From contig NZ_JBHUEK010000025.1 in the NCBI RefSeq assembly GCF_042680725.1, forward strand, positions 1 through 64,000: DNA of 64,000 bases. The letters run 5' to 3'. Below, piece by piece: positions 45,193 through 53,933 of this stretch. The translations under genes and the position numbers were made by a program. A model generated the notes under the pieces. The model saw only the letters and a list, made by a program, of their open reading frames with translations. It did not search any database and was not told the DNA's origin. How positions within the stretch are numbered: position 1 is the stretch's first letter; every line of letters begins with the position of its first letter. Origin of the DNA: Ferdinandcohnia salidurans. GTDB taxonomy: Bacteria; Bacillota; Bacilli; Bacillales; Bacillaceae_L.

Positions 45193-45312
45193 TTTGTCCG
45201 ATATATGGTGATTTATGCCCGATACCCCGAAAGTTGTGTCCGATAAATCCGCCACTTTGTCCGATATGTGGCTAAGCTCTGTCCGATAAAATCAAAATTG
45301 TGTCCGATATAG
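45193..45312 (-). repeat. 21-bp phased TATCGGACA array 2 (six units, reverse orientation)
   Basis: Written on the plus strand as TGTCCGATA, with its G at 45200, 45221, 45242, 45263, 45285 and 45306: four steps of 21 bp and one of 22. It lies between the ctpB terminator and the minJ start, upstream of minJ. Confidence 0.92.
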
Positions 45313-45421
45313 TAGTTCCCGGGCCTTTGAATTAGGATCCAGAAATATTGCCATGGTCAAAATTGGGACCACCAGAACCGTCCCCATGGTTCCATGGTTC
45401 CCATGATTCCCCTAATATAAA

Positions 45422-45450
45422 AAACACCTCTCCGACCGGGAGAGGTGTTT
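45422..45450 (-). terminator. Terminator of ctpB
   Basis: A perfect 12-bp stem AAACACCTCTCC/GGAGAGGTGTTT with a 5-nt loop, followed on the minus strand by TTTTATATTAGG, seven bases past the ctpB stop. Confidence 0.9.
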
Positions 45451-45457
45451 CACGTTC

Positions 45458-46900
45458 TTATTTAAATAGTACTTCCATCGCTTTTTTGAGTTGTAGGTCG
45501 TTCTTTTGGTCTCGGATCGACTCGATGACTTTAGCTTCGATTAATCCGGCTGTTTTTTCGTTGATGGTGCCGGTTGCTTCTATTTCATTTGCTTGTTGGA
45601 ATGCTTTTACAGCGATGACGGTTTCTCCACTGAAGTAGCCGTCCTCACGTCCTGGGTCGAATCCTAATCCCTTTAGCATGATTTGTGCGTTTTTGATTTT
45701 TTCATTGTTCATGTTTTGCGCAAGCTCTTTTTCAAACTGAATTGGATTTGCATAGAAGTATTCAGGTTGTTTTGCCTCCACTGTTGGCTCAATTCCTTTT
45801 TTGTGAATCCAGTTGCCATCTGGTGTTAACCATTTGAACATCGTTAGCTTCAGGTTACTTCCGTCGCCCATGTCGCGCGCCTGCTGAACAGTTCCTTTAC
45901 CAAATGTTTTTTCACCGACAATGTCATAGCCACCCGCTTCTTTTAAGGCACCTGCTAAAATCTCAGATGCGGAAGCACTACCTTGGTTTGTCAGCACGAC
46001 AATTGGGTATTCCTTTTGTTTTTCAAGAGTGGAGAAGAAGCGCTGCTTTTCGCCATCTCTGTTCTCGATTTGAACATATGGCTTATCTTTTGTTACAAGC
46101 TGTTTTAGAATTTCTTCAACACTTTCTAAAAGTCCACCTGGATTGCCACGAACATCGATGACCAGACCTTCAATACCCTTATCCTCTAGCTCATTCAGTC
46201 CAACAATGAAATCCTCTGCTGTATCATTTGCGAATGATGTGATTTCAATATACCCAATCTTTTTATTATCATATTCCTTCAAGTCTGTGTAGACTGTTTC
46301 AATCGGAATGGTGTCGCGGGTTACTTTTACATTCATAAGATCGGATACTCCCGGTCTCATGACTTCTAGAGTAACAACTGTTCCTTTTTCACCGCGGATT
46401 TTTAAAACGGCTTCATATAGATCAAGGCCTTCGATGCTTTCGCCGTCGATTTTAATGATTTGGTCATTTGGCTTAAGACCTGATTTTTCAGCCGGTGAAT
46501 CCTTGAATGGAGCGACAATTGTGACCTTGCCTTCCATCATACTCACCTCTGCGCCAATTCCTTCAAACGATGATTCCAGCGACTCATTGAACTGGGCAGC
46601 TGTTTCTTCATCCATATATGCGGAATACGGGTCCTCAAGTGTGCTGACCATCCCCTGAATGGCACCCTCAATTAATTGTTTTTCGTCCACCTTTTCAACA
46701 TAATTAGATAAAATCATGTTGTATGCTTGACCGATTTTAGATAGATCGTTTTCGTTTTCCTTCTTATTATCATTGTTTTGGCTTGGTTGCTGAACGAGTG
46801 GTTGTTCGTTGTTATCAAGTAACTGAACCACTAAAAATGTAGCACTCGCTCCTAATAGTAAGGATAGTACCATGTATAATGCGACAACTTTACGACTCAC
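45458..46900 (-). CDS. ctpB: Carboxy-terminal processing protease CtpB
   Basis: A 480-aa S41 serine protease. A signal anchor (about 5-27), N-terminal dimerisation region, PDZ domain (about 110-190), and the catalytic core with NQGSASASE (nucleophile Ser) and TFGKGTVQ (general base Lys), then a C-terminal peptidoglycan-binding domain (about 400-455; MLKGLGFDPGREDGYFSGETVIAVKAFQ). In B. subtilis CtpB activates SpoIVFA processing in the forespore intermembrane space. A GTG start follows GGAGGA. It lies between minJ and ftsX as in Bacillus, although the catalase genes now separate it from ftsX. Confidence 0.95.
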   Translation of the reverse strand: MSRKVVALYMVLSLLLGASATFLVVQLLDNNEQPLVQQPSQNNDNKKENENDLSKIGQAYNMILSNYVEKVDEKQLIEGAIQGMVSTLEDPYSAYMDEETAAQFNESLESSFEGIGAEVSMMEGKVTIVAPFKDSPAEKSGLKPNDQIIKIDGESIEGLDLYEAVLKIRGEKGTVVTLEVMRPGVSDLMNVKVTRDTIPIETVYTDLKEYDNKKIGYIEITSFANDTAEDFIVGLNELEDKGIEGLVIDVRGNPGGLLESVEEILKQLVTKDKPYVQIENRDGEKQRFFSTLEKQKEYPIVVLTNQGSASASEILAGALKEAGGYDIVGEKTFGKGTVQQARDMGDGSNLKLTMFKWLTPDGNWIHKKGIEPTVEAKQPEYFYANPIQFEKELAQNMNNEKIKNAQIMLKGLGFDPGREDGYFSGETVIAVKAFQQANEIEATGTINEKTAGLIEAKVIESIRDQKNDLQLKKAMEVLFK

Positions 46901-47275
46901 CTATTTGTTCCTCCTCCGTTACGAATACAAATGCATACCGTTAATTTTTGTAGCTTTTATGTTCTTATTCATCCCTTACTCATGATAATAGTCGAAAAGT
47001 CTTGTTTGACATTTGGTCCTAGCCCTTTTTGACTATCCGGTCAGAGTTGCAGGAAAAGGCACCACACCTGCGTTAGTGCGATGCCTTTGTATAAAAATAT
47101 GTAATGCTTGTACACTTTATGACAAAAATGAGGCCACGCCTCAACGTGTATTTGGTAAAAATTTTTGTTCTTTTACCATTATAAAAGTTTTATAAGAATG
47201 AAGTAAAGAAAAATGTAGTCAGTTAAGAGCTAGTGCAGTAAGATAGAAGAAATCTTTTTTGTAGGAGTGGTTGGC
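46901..47275. other. 375-bp divergent intergenic region between ctpB and the GNAT gene
   Basis: Contains a 7-bp AAAGGCA/TGCCTTT inverted repeat (47055-47088) with a long loop and a TGAGGC-CAC-GCCTCA hairpin (47129-47143). I see no gene and no clear promoter consensus. Confidence 0.5.
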
Positions 47276-47704
47276 GTGGCACATGAAATTCGCGAATTAA
47301 AGACGGTCGAGGAATGGAAATTAGCGTTTCCTGTTATGAAGCAATTACGGACACATCTGAGCCTCGAGGAGTTCGTAGCATTGGTGACGGACATGCAGCC
47401 TCAAGGATATAGAATGTTCGCATTAATTGATAATGGAAAGGTTGCGGCTGTTACTGGGGTTGCGCAACAGCTCAATCTTTATTACGGAAATCACATGTAC
47501 GTCTATGATTTGGTGACAGACGAGACCGGGCGTTCAAAAGGCTACGGTGAAAAACTGCTTTCTTATATCCATGAACTTGGTCGTGAATTGGGCTGCGGGC
47601 TGGTTGCATTGTCGTCTGGACTGCAGCGTGTGGATGCGCACCGTTTTTATGAGGAGAAGATGGGGTATGAGCGGAAGAGTTATGCGTTTGTGAAGGAGTT
47701 GTAG
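47276..47704 (+). CDS. GNAT-family N-acetyltransferase
   Basis: A 142-aa acetyltransferase. Motif A (VTDETGRSKGYGEKLLSYIHE, acetyl-CoA pyrophosphate binding) and the C-terminal HRFYEEKMGYERKSYAF are typical of GNAT enzymes. Of two in-frame GTGs I choose 47276, nine bases after GGAG; the one at 47267 touches it. The acceptor is unknown. A terminator follows at 47754. Confidence 0.9.
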   Translation: MAHEIRELKTVEEWKLAFPVMKQLRTHLSLEEFVALVTDMQPQGYRMFALIDNGKVAAVTGVAQQLNLYYGNHMYVYDLVTDETGRSKGYGEKLLSYIHELGRELGCGLVALSSGLQRVDAHRFYEEKMGYERKSYAFVKEL

Positions 47705-47753
47705 GATAGGAACCCGACGTGTTTTGCCGGTTGAAAATTTTGCGTAAATCTCC

Positions 47754-47790
47754 AAAGCATCGATCCCCTCAAAGGACCGATGCTTTTCTT
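47754..47790 (+). terminator. Terminator of the GNAT gene
   Basis: A 9-bp stem AAAGCATCG/CGATGCTTT with a 15-nt loop, then TTCTTAT. Confidence 0.78.
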
Positions 47791-47792
47791 AT

Positions 47793-47976
47793 CAAATACG
47801 CCTTGGCGTATTTGCCGCCCAGATTTTTTAGGCCCACACGATGTGGGTCACAAAGACGTTGCCACAGGATGTGGCGTTGTTAGTCTTTGATCCTACGCTC
47901 GAAAACTTTCCATTGAAAATCTATGGCATCCGCCGGAGGCTTTAACTTTATTCAGCGTTCTCCTGAATAAAGTTAA
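47793..47976. repeat. Structured repeat (CGCCTTGGCGTATTTGCGCCC family), copy 2, full length
   Basis: A 184-bp element with hairpins CCCACACGATGTGGG, GCCACAGGATGTGGC and the terminal TTAACTTTATTCAG/CTGAATAAAGTTAA. The last inverted repeat contains the TAA stop of the katX-like gene. Copies lie at 15822 and 63174. Confidence 0.85.
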
Positions 47977-49595
47977 TACCCGTCTGATTCTTGTCCCATG
48001 TTTTTAGACTTCTCTACTGCCTCATTCGCTGCAGCGGAGCTATTATCGGTTGTATCCATTGCTTTTGCGAGGCCTTCTCTGACACGTCTGCCGTACTCCT
48101 CGTCGGCATTGGTGAAGTACTCCAGCATTTTGTTTTGGATTTCTGGACGGCATACTTTTAAGTTATCGACCAAATTGCTGATGAGTTCATCCCTCTCTAC
48201 GTCCGAAAAGGCTCGATACGTCTCACCTGCTTGCCCGAAATCATTCGGGCGGTCAATTTTTTCACGAACCAACTTGTCATTATAATGAGGCTCATGAATT
48301 TTGCCCTCCTGCTTCGCTTCCTTCAGGCCGCCAATCGTGGACGGTTCATAATTGACGTGCGGATTACCGCTCGGTGGTACATCCACATGGTAAGACATTT
48401 GGCCACCACGCTGATTGGTTGCAACCCGTTTTTTCGGCGCATTAATTGGCAGTTGAAGATAGTTCGTTCCGACGCGATGTCGCTGCGTATCTGAGTACGA
48501 GAACGTTCTCCCTTGAAGCATTTTATCATCTGAAAAATCAAGTCCATCCACAAGTACCCCTGTACCAAACGCAGCTTGCTCAACCTCGTTAAAATAATTC
48601 TCTGGATTCTTGTTTAATACCATTTTTCCAACCTTTAAAAACGGGAACTTATCTGTCGGCCAGAGTTTTGTATCATCGAGTGGGTCAAAATCAAGCTCAG
48701 AGTGGTAATCATCAGTCATGATTTGCACACAAAACTCCCACTCTGGGTAATCTCCACGCTCGATTGCTTCATATAAATCCTGAGTAGCATGACTTACATT
48801 TGTCGCTTGGATTTCATTTGCTTCTTTTTGAGTTAAGTTTTTTATACCTTGCTTCAGTGGCTCCCAGTGATATTTCACTAATACGGCCTCGCCGTCCTGA
48901 TTCACCCATTTGTATGTATTTACTCCAGAACCTTGCATTTGGCGGTAGTTTGCCGGAATTCCCCATGGTGAAAACAGGAAGGTTATCATATGGGTTGCTT
49001 CAGGTGTTTTCGATAAAAAGTCAAACATTCTTTCTGGGTTTGACAGATTTGAGACCGGGTCTGGCTTAAAAGCATGAATCATATCAGGAAACTTCATCGC
49101 ATCGCGGATAAAAAAGATTTTTAAATTGTTTCCGACTAAATCCCAGTTTCCATCCTCCGTATAAAATTTAACGGCAAAACCGCGGGGATCTCGTGCCGTT
49201 TCTGGAGACTCCATCGCCCCTGCGACCGTTGAAAAACGCACAAAAACTGGAGTCCTTTTTCCTGCTTCTTGGAACAATTTTGCGCGAGTGTACTTAGAAA
49301 CCGGTTCGTCGCCAACTTTTCCATATGCCTCAAAATATCCATGTGCACCAGCACCTCTGGCATGAACTACACGTTCTGGAACGCGTTCACGGTCAAAATG
49401 GGACATTTTTTCAATAAAATCGTAATTCTCTAGTGTTGAAGGACCTCGGTTTCCAACTGTTCGGATATTTTGATTATCTGTAACTGGATGGCCCTGCCTG
49501 TTTGTTAATGAATCCGCCGACTCACCCGTTCCTAGGCGATTATCCTGTGGCCCACCTACCCCTTCCACACTTCCATGTTGCTTTTCATCGTTCAT
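47973..49595 (-). CDS. katX: Catalase, KatX-like (spore type)
   Basis: A 540-aa heme catalase. The catalytic His lies in RVVHARGAGAHG, the distal Asn in DLVGNNLKIFFIRD and the proximal heme Tyr in RTFSYSDTQRHR. The N-terminus (VEGVGG...LTNRQGHPVTDNQNIRTVGNRGPSTLENYDFIEKMS) and length resemble, from memory, B. subtilis KatX, the forespore catalase that protects germinating spores. GAGGAAG precedes the ATG. I found no clear sigma-F, G or B promoter upstream. Its stop codon is supplied by the end of a dispersed repeat. It is divergent from katA, and the two are clearly different subfamilies. Confidence 0.88.
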   Translation of the reverse strand: MNDEKQHGSVEGVGGPQDNRLGTGESADSLTNRQGHPVTDNQNIRTVGNRGPSTLENYDFIEKMSHFDRERVPERVVHARGAGAHGYFEAYGKVGDEPVSKYTRAKLFQEAGKRTPVFVRFSTVAGAMESPETARDPRGFAVKFYTEDGNWDLVGNNLKIFFIRDAMKFPDMIHAFKPDPVSNLSNPERMFDFLSKTPEATHMITFLFSPWGIPANYRQMQGSGVNTYKWVNQDGEAVLVKYHWEPLKQGIKNLTQKEANEIQATNVSHATQDLYEAIERGDYPEWEFCVQIMTDDYHSELDFDPLDDTKLWPTDKFPFLKVGKMVLNKNPENYFNEVEQAAFGTGVLVDGLDFSDDKMLQGRTFSYSDTQRHRVGTNYLQLPINAPKKRVATNQRGGQMSYHVDVPPSGNPHVNYEPSTIGGLKEAKQEGKIHEPHYNDKLVREKIDRPNDFGQAGETYRAFSDVERDELISNLVDNLKVCRPEIQNKMLEYFTNADEEYGRRVREGLAKAMDTTDNSSAAANEAVEKSKNMGQESDGY

Positions 49596-49932
49596 GTTGC
49601 ACTTCCTCTCTTAAACGAAAATTCATTGTCATTATTTCCCTTACATCATTTTCTATGTATATAAAAGGCTACATCCCACTCCAATTCTCAAGTATGTACT
49701 AAAAATCTCTATAATTGAAAATCAATAGAATAAAGATACATGAAAAATAATTCGAAATACAGTTTAATCTCATGTAAGTTATGAGTGTTATAACGTTAAT
49801 ACCACCACATTCCAATACTAAATCTAAGAGACTATTTCAATCTACATTATAATTATTATAAAAAAATATTGATTTTTAATTTATAGGTGTTATTATAATA
49901 AATGTATTCAAATTTAATACGAGGTGATCAAG
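49596..49932. other. 337-bp divergent regulatory region between katX and katA
   Basis: Very AT-rich. It holds the PerR box at 49847-49861, a weaker one-and-a-half site around 49893-49907, TTGATT at 49870 as possible -35 and TATAAT near 49895 as possible -10 (spacing about 19). No gene is seen. Confidence 0.5.
49847..49861. promoter_or_regulatory. Perfect PerR box upstream of katA
   Basis: TTATAATTATTATAA is an exact match to the 15-bp PerR/Per box consensus (TTATAATNATTATAA), 72-86 bp before the katA start. It predicts peroxide-inducible, metal-dependent repression of katA. Confidence 0.88.
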
Positions 49933-51393
49933 TTGACATACAATAATCTCACTACAAGTTGGGGTGCTCCAGTTGGGGACAACCAAAACTCAATCACAGC
50001 TGGTTCTAGAGGACCGGTACTAATCCAGGACGTACACCTCCTTGAAAAATTAGCACATTTCAATAGAGAACGTGTCCCTGAACGTGTTGTTCACGCGAAA
50101 GGTAGCGGTGCGCACGGTTATTTCGAAGTAACAAACGACATATCAAAATATACAAAAGCAAAATTATTCAATGGAATTGGCAAGCGTACTCCATTATTCA
50201 TCCGTTTTTCAACGGTTGCTGGGGAAAATGGATCTGCTGACACAGCTCGTGACCCACGTGGTTTTGCGCTTAAATTTTATACAGAAGAAGGAAACTACGA
50301 CATCGTTGGAAACAACACACCGATTTTCTTTATCCGCGATGCGATTAAGTTCCCAGACTTCATCCATACACAAAAGCGTCATCCACAAACACACTTGAAA
50401 AACCCAACAGCTGTATGGGATTTCTGGTCTCATTCACCTGAATCACTTCACCAAGTTACTTGGTTAATGGGTGACCGCGGTATTCCTGCGACATGGCGTC
50501 ACATGCATGGTTACGGAAGCCATACGTTCAAATGGACAAACGCTGAAGGTGAAGGCGTTTGGATTAAGTATCATTTCCGTACAGAGCAAGGCGTTAAGTG
50601 CCTAACAAATGAAGTAGCGACAAAGCTTGCTGGAGAAAATCCAGATTATCATACGGAAGATCTGTTCAATGCAATTGAAAAAGGTGACTTCCCTGCTTGG
50701 AAGCTATATGTACAAATCATGCCGTTGGAGGATGCGAATACATATCGCTTCGATCCATTCGATGTTACAAAAGTGTGGTCACAAAAGGACTATCCATTAA
50801 TCGAAGTTGGTCGCATGGTATTAGACCGCAACCCTGAAAACTATTTTGCAGAAGTTGAACAAGCCACATTCTCACCTGGAACGTTAGTACCTGGTGTGGA
50901 TGTATCACCTGACAAAATGCTTCAAGGTCGTCTTTTTGCCTACCATGATGCACATCGTTACCGTGTTGGAGCAAACCACCAAGCATTACCAATCAACCGT
51001 GCAAGAGTTGATGTGAACAACTATCAACGCGATGGTCAAATGCGGTTTGATAACAATGGTGGTAGTTCCGTATATTACGAGCCTAATAGCTTTAGCGGAC
51101 CGAAAGAAACACCAGAAGCAAAGCAGCATGCATTCGCTGTTGAAGGAATTGCCGATAGTGTAGCTTATGATCATAACGACCATTACACACAAGCTGGTGA
51201 CCTTTACCGCTTAATGAGTGAAGAGGAACGCACTCGTCTTGTTGACACAATCGTAGCAGCTATGAAACCAGTTGAATTAGAAGAAATCCAACTTCGTCAA
51301 ATTAGCCACTTCTTCAAGGCAGACCCTGAATACGGAACACGTATCGCAGAAGGCCTTGGCTTAGAGGTTCCTGGTGAAGTAGTAGCGAAGTAA
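49933..51393 (+). CDS. katA: Vegetative catalase KatA
   Basis: A 486-aa heme catalase closely matching B. subtilis KatA through most of its length (TTSWGAPVGDNQNS, LIQDVHLLEKLAHFNRERVP). Catalytic His in RVVHAKGSGAHG, Asn in DIVGNNTPIFFIRD and heme-ligand Tyr in RLFAYHDAHRYR are present. The start is the TTG at 49933, six bases after GAGGTG; the upstream GTG lies inside the ribosome site. It decomposes hydrogen peroxide and is under a perfect PerR box. A hairpin separates it from the PerR-like gene that follows. Confidence 0.97.
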   Translation: MTYNNLTTSWGAPVGDNQNSITAGSRGPVLIQDVHLLEKLAHFNRERVPERVVHAKGSGAHGYFEVTNDISKYTKAKLFNGIGKRTPLFIRFSTVAGENGSADTARDPRGFALKFYTEEGNYDIVGNNTPIFFIRDAIKFPDFIHTQKRHPQTHLKNPTAVWDFWSHSPESLHQVTWLMGDRGIPATWRHMHGYGSHTFKWTNAEGEGVWIKYHFRTEQGVKCLTNEVATKLAGENPDYHTEDLFNAIEKGDFPAWKLYVQIMPLEDANTYRFDPFDVTKVWSQKDYPLIEVGRMVLDRNPENYFAEVEQATFSPGTLVPGVDVSPDKMLQGRLFAYHDAHRYRVGANHQALPINRARVDVNNYQRDGQMRFDNNGGSSVYYEPNSFSGPKETPEAKQHAFAVEGIADSVAYDHNDHYTQAGDLYRLMSEEERTRLVDTIVAAMKPVELEEIQLRQISHFFKADPEYGTRIAEGLGLEVPGEVVAK

Positions 51394-51427
51394 TAAGTAA
51401 AGAACATTTCATTTTATTCTCACATAA

Positions 51428-51455
51428 AATAGGTATCCGCAGCCGGATACCTATT
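51428..51455 (+). terminator. Terminator after katA
   Basis: A perfect 12-bp stem AATAGGTATCCG/CGGATACCTATT with loop CAGC and a short T-poor tail; possibly partial termination before the PerR-like gene. Confidence 0.7.
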
Positions 51456-51486
51456 CTTATAAATATGAACAAAGAGGTTGTTAAAC

Positions 51487-51918
51487 GTGGAAGACAATCA
51501 AATGGCTGAACTAATCCCTTTTTTAAAAGAACGCGGGTTACGCATTACACCTCAACGTACGTTAATACTACAGACCTTCCTTTCCTTAAAAGGCCATCCG
51601 ACAGTGGAAGACATACATCGGCAATTACCACAAATTAGCCTTGCCACTATCTACAACAATGTAAGACTATTTGTATCGTTACGGATTTTAAAAGAACTGC
51701 CCTATGGGAACGGGTTAAGTAAATATGAACTAGCCAACCAACCGAATCACTATCATATTTTATGTGAATCTTGTGGCGAAATTATTGATTTTAATTATCC
51801 AACTCTACGCCAAATCGAGCATGTTGCCTGCAAGCTAACTGAATTTAAAATTTACTCGCACCAGATGGAAGTATATGGACTATGTAAATCTTGTCAAAAC
51901 AAAGAAGGTGACTTTTAA
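51487..51918 (+). CDS. Fur-family regulator, PerR-like, downstream of katA
   Basis: A 143-aa Fur-superfamily repressor. The HTH region contains LRITPQRTLIL and SLATIYNNVRLF; structural zinc Cys residues are 93, 96, 133 and 136. Of the PerR regulatory-site ligands, His37, His88, His90 and Asp101 are retained, but the position of PerR Asp85 is Glu81. Since that Asp tunes iron/peroxide sensing, this paralogue may sense differently from canonical PerR. The GTG start follows GAGG. It may be a second PerR-type regulator of katA; a canonical PerR could be elsewhere in the genome. Confidence 0.88.
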   Translation: MEDNQMAELIPFLKERGLRITPQRTLILQTFLSLKGHPTVEDIHRQLPQISLATIYNNVRLFVSLRILKELPYGNGLSKYELANQPNHYHILCESCGEIIDFNYPTLRQIEHVACKLTEFKIYSHQMEVYGLCKSCQNKEGDF

Positions 51919-51919
51919 A

Positions 51920-52033
51920 ATGCCCAAAACAATCTGTCCAATATGTAAAACGGAAATCAAAATCCTTAAACACAGCACAAGCTGCGCCTGTGGAATGAAA
52001 TTAAAGAAAAACAAAACCCGTTATGTAAGTTAA
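51920..52033 (+). CDS. Tiny zinc-ribbon protein (37 aa)
   Basis: A 37-aa gene starting MPKTICPICKTE, with AAGGTGAC eight bases before the ATG and its start one base after the PerR-like stop. It has four Cys in a CPIC...CACG knuckle arrangement (residues 6, 9, 22, 24) and a Lys/Arg-rich tail ending RYVS. This fits a single zinc ribbon. Tight spacing suggests co-transcription with the PerR-like gene and perhaps a partner role in zinc or redox handling. I recognise no named family. Confidence 0.72.
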   Translation: MPKTICPICKTEIKILKHSTSCACGMKLKKNKTRYVS

Positions 52034-52039
52034 GCACGA

Positions 52040-52070
52040 AAAAGCGCACCTTTGCAGATGCGCTTTTTTC
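52040..52070. terminator. Bidirectional terminator between the zinc-ribbon gene and ftsX
   Basis: A 9-bp stem AAAAGCGCA/TGCGCTTTT with T-runs on both strands, six bases past the zinc-ribbon stop and abutting the ftsX stop. Confidence 0.9.
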
Positions 52071-52964
52071 TTATACTTTTAGGAACTTACGGACAGACAT
52101 TAAGCTTCCCCAAACTCCAATGAATGCACCAATTAGCAGCAAGAGTGCCGTTACTTGGAATGCAAATGGATTAAATGGCAATAGCTCTAGGAATGTACCG
52201 TTTAATTGTGGTTGAATCAAATCATATATGAAATTATAGAATCCTAGGATAATTCCAATTGGAATCAACGAGCCAAGAATTCCAAGGAATAATCCTTCTA
52301 GGAAAAATGGCCAACGAATAAACCAGTTTGTTGCTCCTACTAGCTTCATAATCTCAATTTCTCTTCTTCTCGCAAAGATCGTGATTTTAATTGTATTTGA
52401 AATTAAGAACATCGCTGTGAAAAGGAGACCGATGATCAGCCCAATTCCAATGTTTCGTGAAACACCGACAGTACTGAAAATCTTTTCAACTTTTCCTTTT
52501 CCATAGTTCACACTGTAAACATACTCCATTTTTTCAACTTTATTAGCAACCGCCATGATCTCTTGAGGTTTTTTCGTTTCCACGACAAATACATCATGAA
52601 GTGGGTTACTTTGTTCGTATAAAGCAAAAACTTTTCCATCTTCTCCAAAGCTATCAATCATTTTTTCTAACTCTTGATCCTTTGAGGAGAAAGTGACAGA
52701 TGCAACCTCAGGAATTTTTACAATTTCTGCTTTCAAGGCTTCCTGCTGTTCTTTTGTTGACGTTAAGTCCGTGTGAACACTGATACGAACGTCTTTTTCA
52801 AGTGATGTCGCCATGCTGTTCAGATTCATCATGATGACTAAGAATACACCTACTAGGAGTAGTGTAACAGTAACGGCACTGACAGATGCGAATGTCATCC
52901 ATCCGTTTCGCCCTAAGTTTTTTGTACTTTCACGTAAATGACGGCGGAGTGTGTTAAGCTTCAT
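52071..52964 (-). CDS. ftsX: Cell-division ABC transporter-like permease FtsX
   Basis: A 297-aa membrane protein with four helices and an extracellular loop between the first two (about 45-170). In Bacillus FtsEX controls the peptidoglycan hydrolase CwlO and sporulation polarity. I place the start at the ATG at 52964, after GGGGTG; the GTG at 52976 abuts that site. It overlaps ftsE by 11 bases. The N-terminus MKLNTLRRHLRESTKNLGRNG matches the family. Confidence 0.96.
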   Translation of the reverse strand: MKLNTLRRHLRESTKNLGRNGWMTFASVSAVTVTLLLVGVFLVIMMNLNSMATSLEKDVRISVHTDLTSTKEQQEALKAEIVKIPEVASVTFSSKDQELEKMIDSFGEDGKVFALYEQSNPLHDVFVVETKKPQEIMAVANKVEKMEYVYSVNYGKGKVEKIFSTVGVSRNIGIGLIIGLLFTAMFLISNTIKITIFARRREIEIMKLVGATNWFIRWPFFLEGLFLGILGSLIPIGIILGFYNFIYDLIQPQLNGTFLELLPFNPFAFQVTALLLLIGAFIGVWGSLMSVRKFLKV

Positions 52965-53640
52965 AGCCGTAATCACCCCTTACCTCGTCACGCGCAATTT
53001 TTCCACCTTCAATGGCAATTACACGTCTTTTAATCGTATTAACAATTTCACGGTTATGAGTCGCCATCACAATGGTCGTCCCACGGAAATTGATTTCTTC
53101 AAAAATGTTCATTATTTCCCAAGATGTCTCAGGGTCAAGGTTACCTGTAGGCTCGTCCGCAATAAGCGCACCTGGAGAATTGACGATCGAGCGCGCAATC
53201 GACACACGCTGCTGTTCCCCACCTGATAGCTCATCTGGCAAAAATCGAGCTTTGTGCTTAAGACGCACAAGGTCAAGCACGTCCATTACACGTTTTTTGA
53301 TATTCTTCGGATTTTCTTCAATAACTTCAAGCGCGAATGCCACGTTTTCATACACCGATAGGCGTGGTAACAGCTTGAAATCCTGGAACACGACGCCGAT
53401 ATTTCTACGTAAAAGGGGAACCTTTTTCTCTTTTAATTTAGCAAGATCAATTCCATTTATGATGATTGAACCTTTTGTCGGCTTCTCTTCACGATACATC
53501 ATTTTAATAAATGTCGATTTCCCCGCACCACTCGGACCAACAACATACACGAACTCACCTTGATCGATTTTTACATTTATTCCATTAACGGCCATAACAC
53601 CATTCGGATACTTTTTAAAAACGTCTTTCATTTCTATCAT
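52954..53640 (-). CDS. ftsE: Cell-division ATP-binding protein FtsE
   Basis: A 228-aa ABC ATPase with Walker A GPSGAGKST, signature LSGGEQQRVS, Walker B LIADEPTGNLD and H-loop MATHNRE. It energises FtsX. In B. subtilis cccB directly precedes it; here a NERD-domain gene and repeat arrays intervene. Confidence 0.96.
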   Translation of the reverse strand: MIEMKDVFKKYPNGVMAVNGINVKIDQGEFVYVVGPSGAGKSTFIKMMYREEKPTKGSIIINGIDLAKLKEKKVPLLRRNIGVVFQDFKLLPRLSVYENVAFALEVIEENPKNIKKRVMDVLDLVRLKHKARFLPDELSGGEQQRVSIARSIVNSPGALIADEPTGNLDPETSWEIMNIFEEINFRGTTIVMATHNREIVNTIKRRVIAIEGGKIARDEVRGDYGYEA

Positions 53641-53933
53641 TGCGAATCACCTATCTCGTTTTTTTATCCCTCGTTAACCGGAAGTAAGAACCCCACCGTT
53701 CTCAGTGGGGAATTCTATTATTTTATGTTTAGTAATCTATTTATATTAAAATGTAAGCGCTTATGTCCATATAGACATACTTATGCTCCTATTGAACTAT
53801 GCAACTTGAAATTATAAGCCAAAATGAGGATAATTTCATTACTTTTTTCATTATAACATCATTATTCGTCAAAATACGACTCAATTTTATTACATTTTCA
53901 TTTCATGGCAGTTAATGTTTGATGGGATAGGAT
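53641..53933. other. 293-bp gap upstream of ftsE
   Basis: Holds a CCCCAC/GTGGGG hairpin (53689-53710, AACCCCACCGTTCTCAGTGGGG) without a strong T-run, and AT-rich sequence. No gene seen. Confidence 0.45.

Noticed and set aside
45383..45412. CCATGG direct repeats before the ctpB terminator
   Set aside because: Short, three irregular copies only; no clear function or phase.
46901..47275. Possible regulatory RNA between ctpB and the GNAT gene
   Set aside because: Hairpins are small and no promoter or T-run terminator pairing supports a transcript.
53072..53563. 163-aa plus-strand frame opposite ftsE
   Set aside because: Antisense shadow of a conserved gene.
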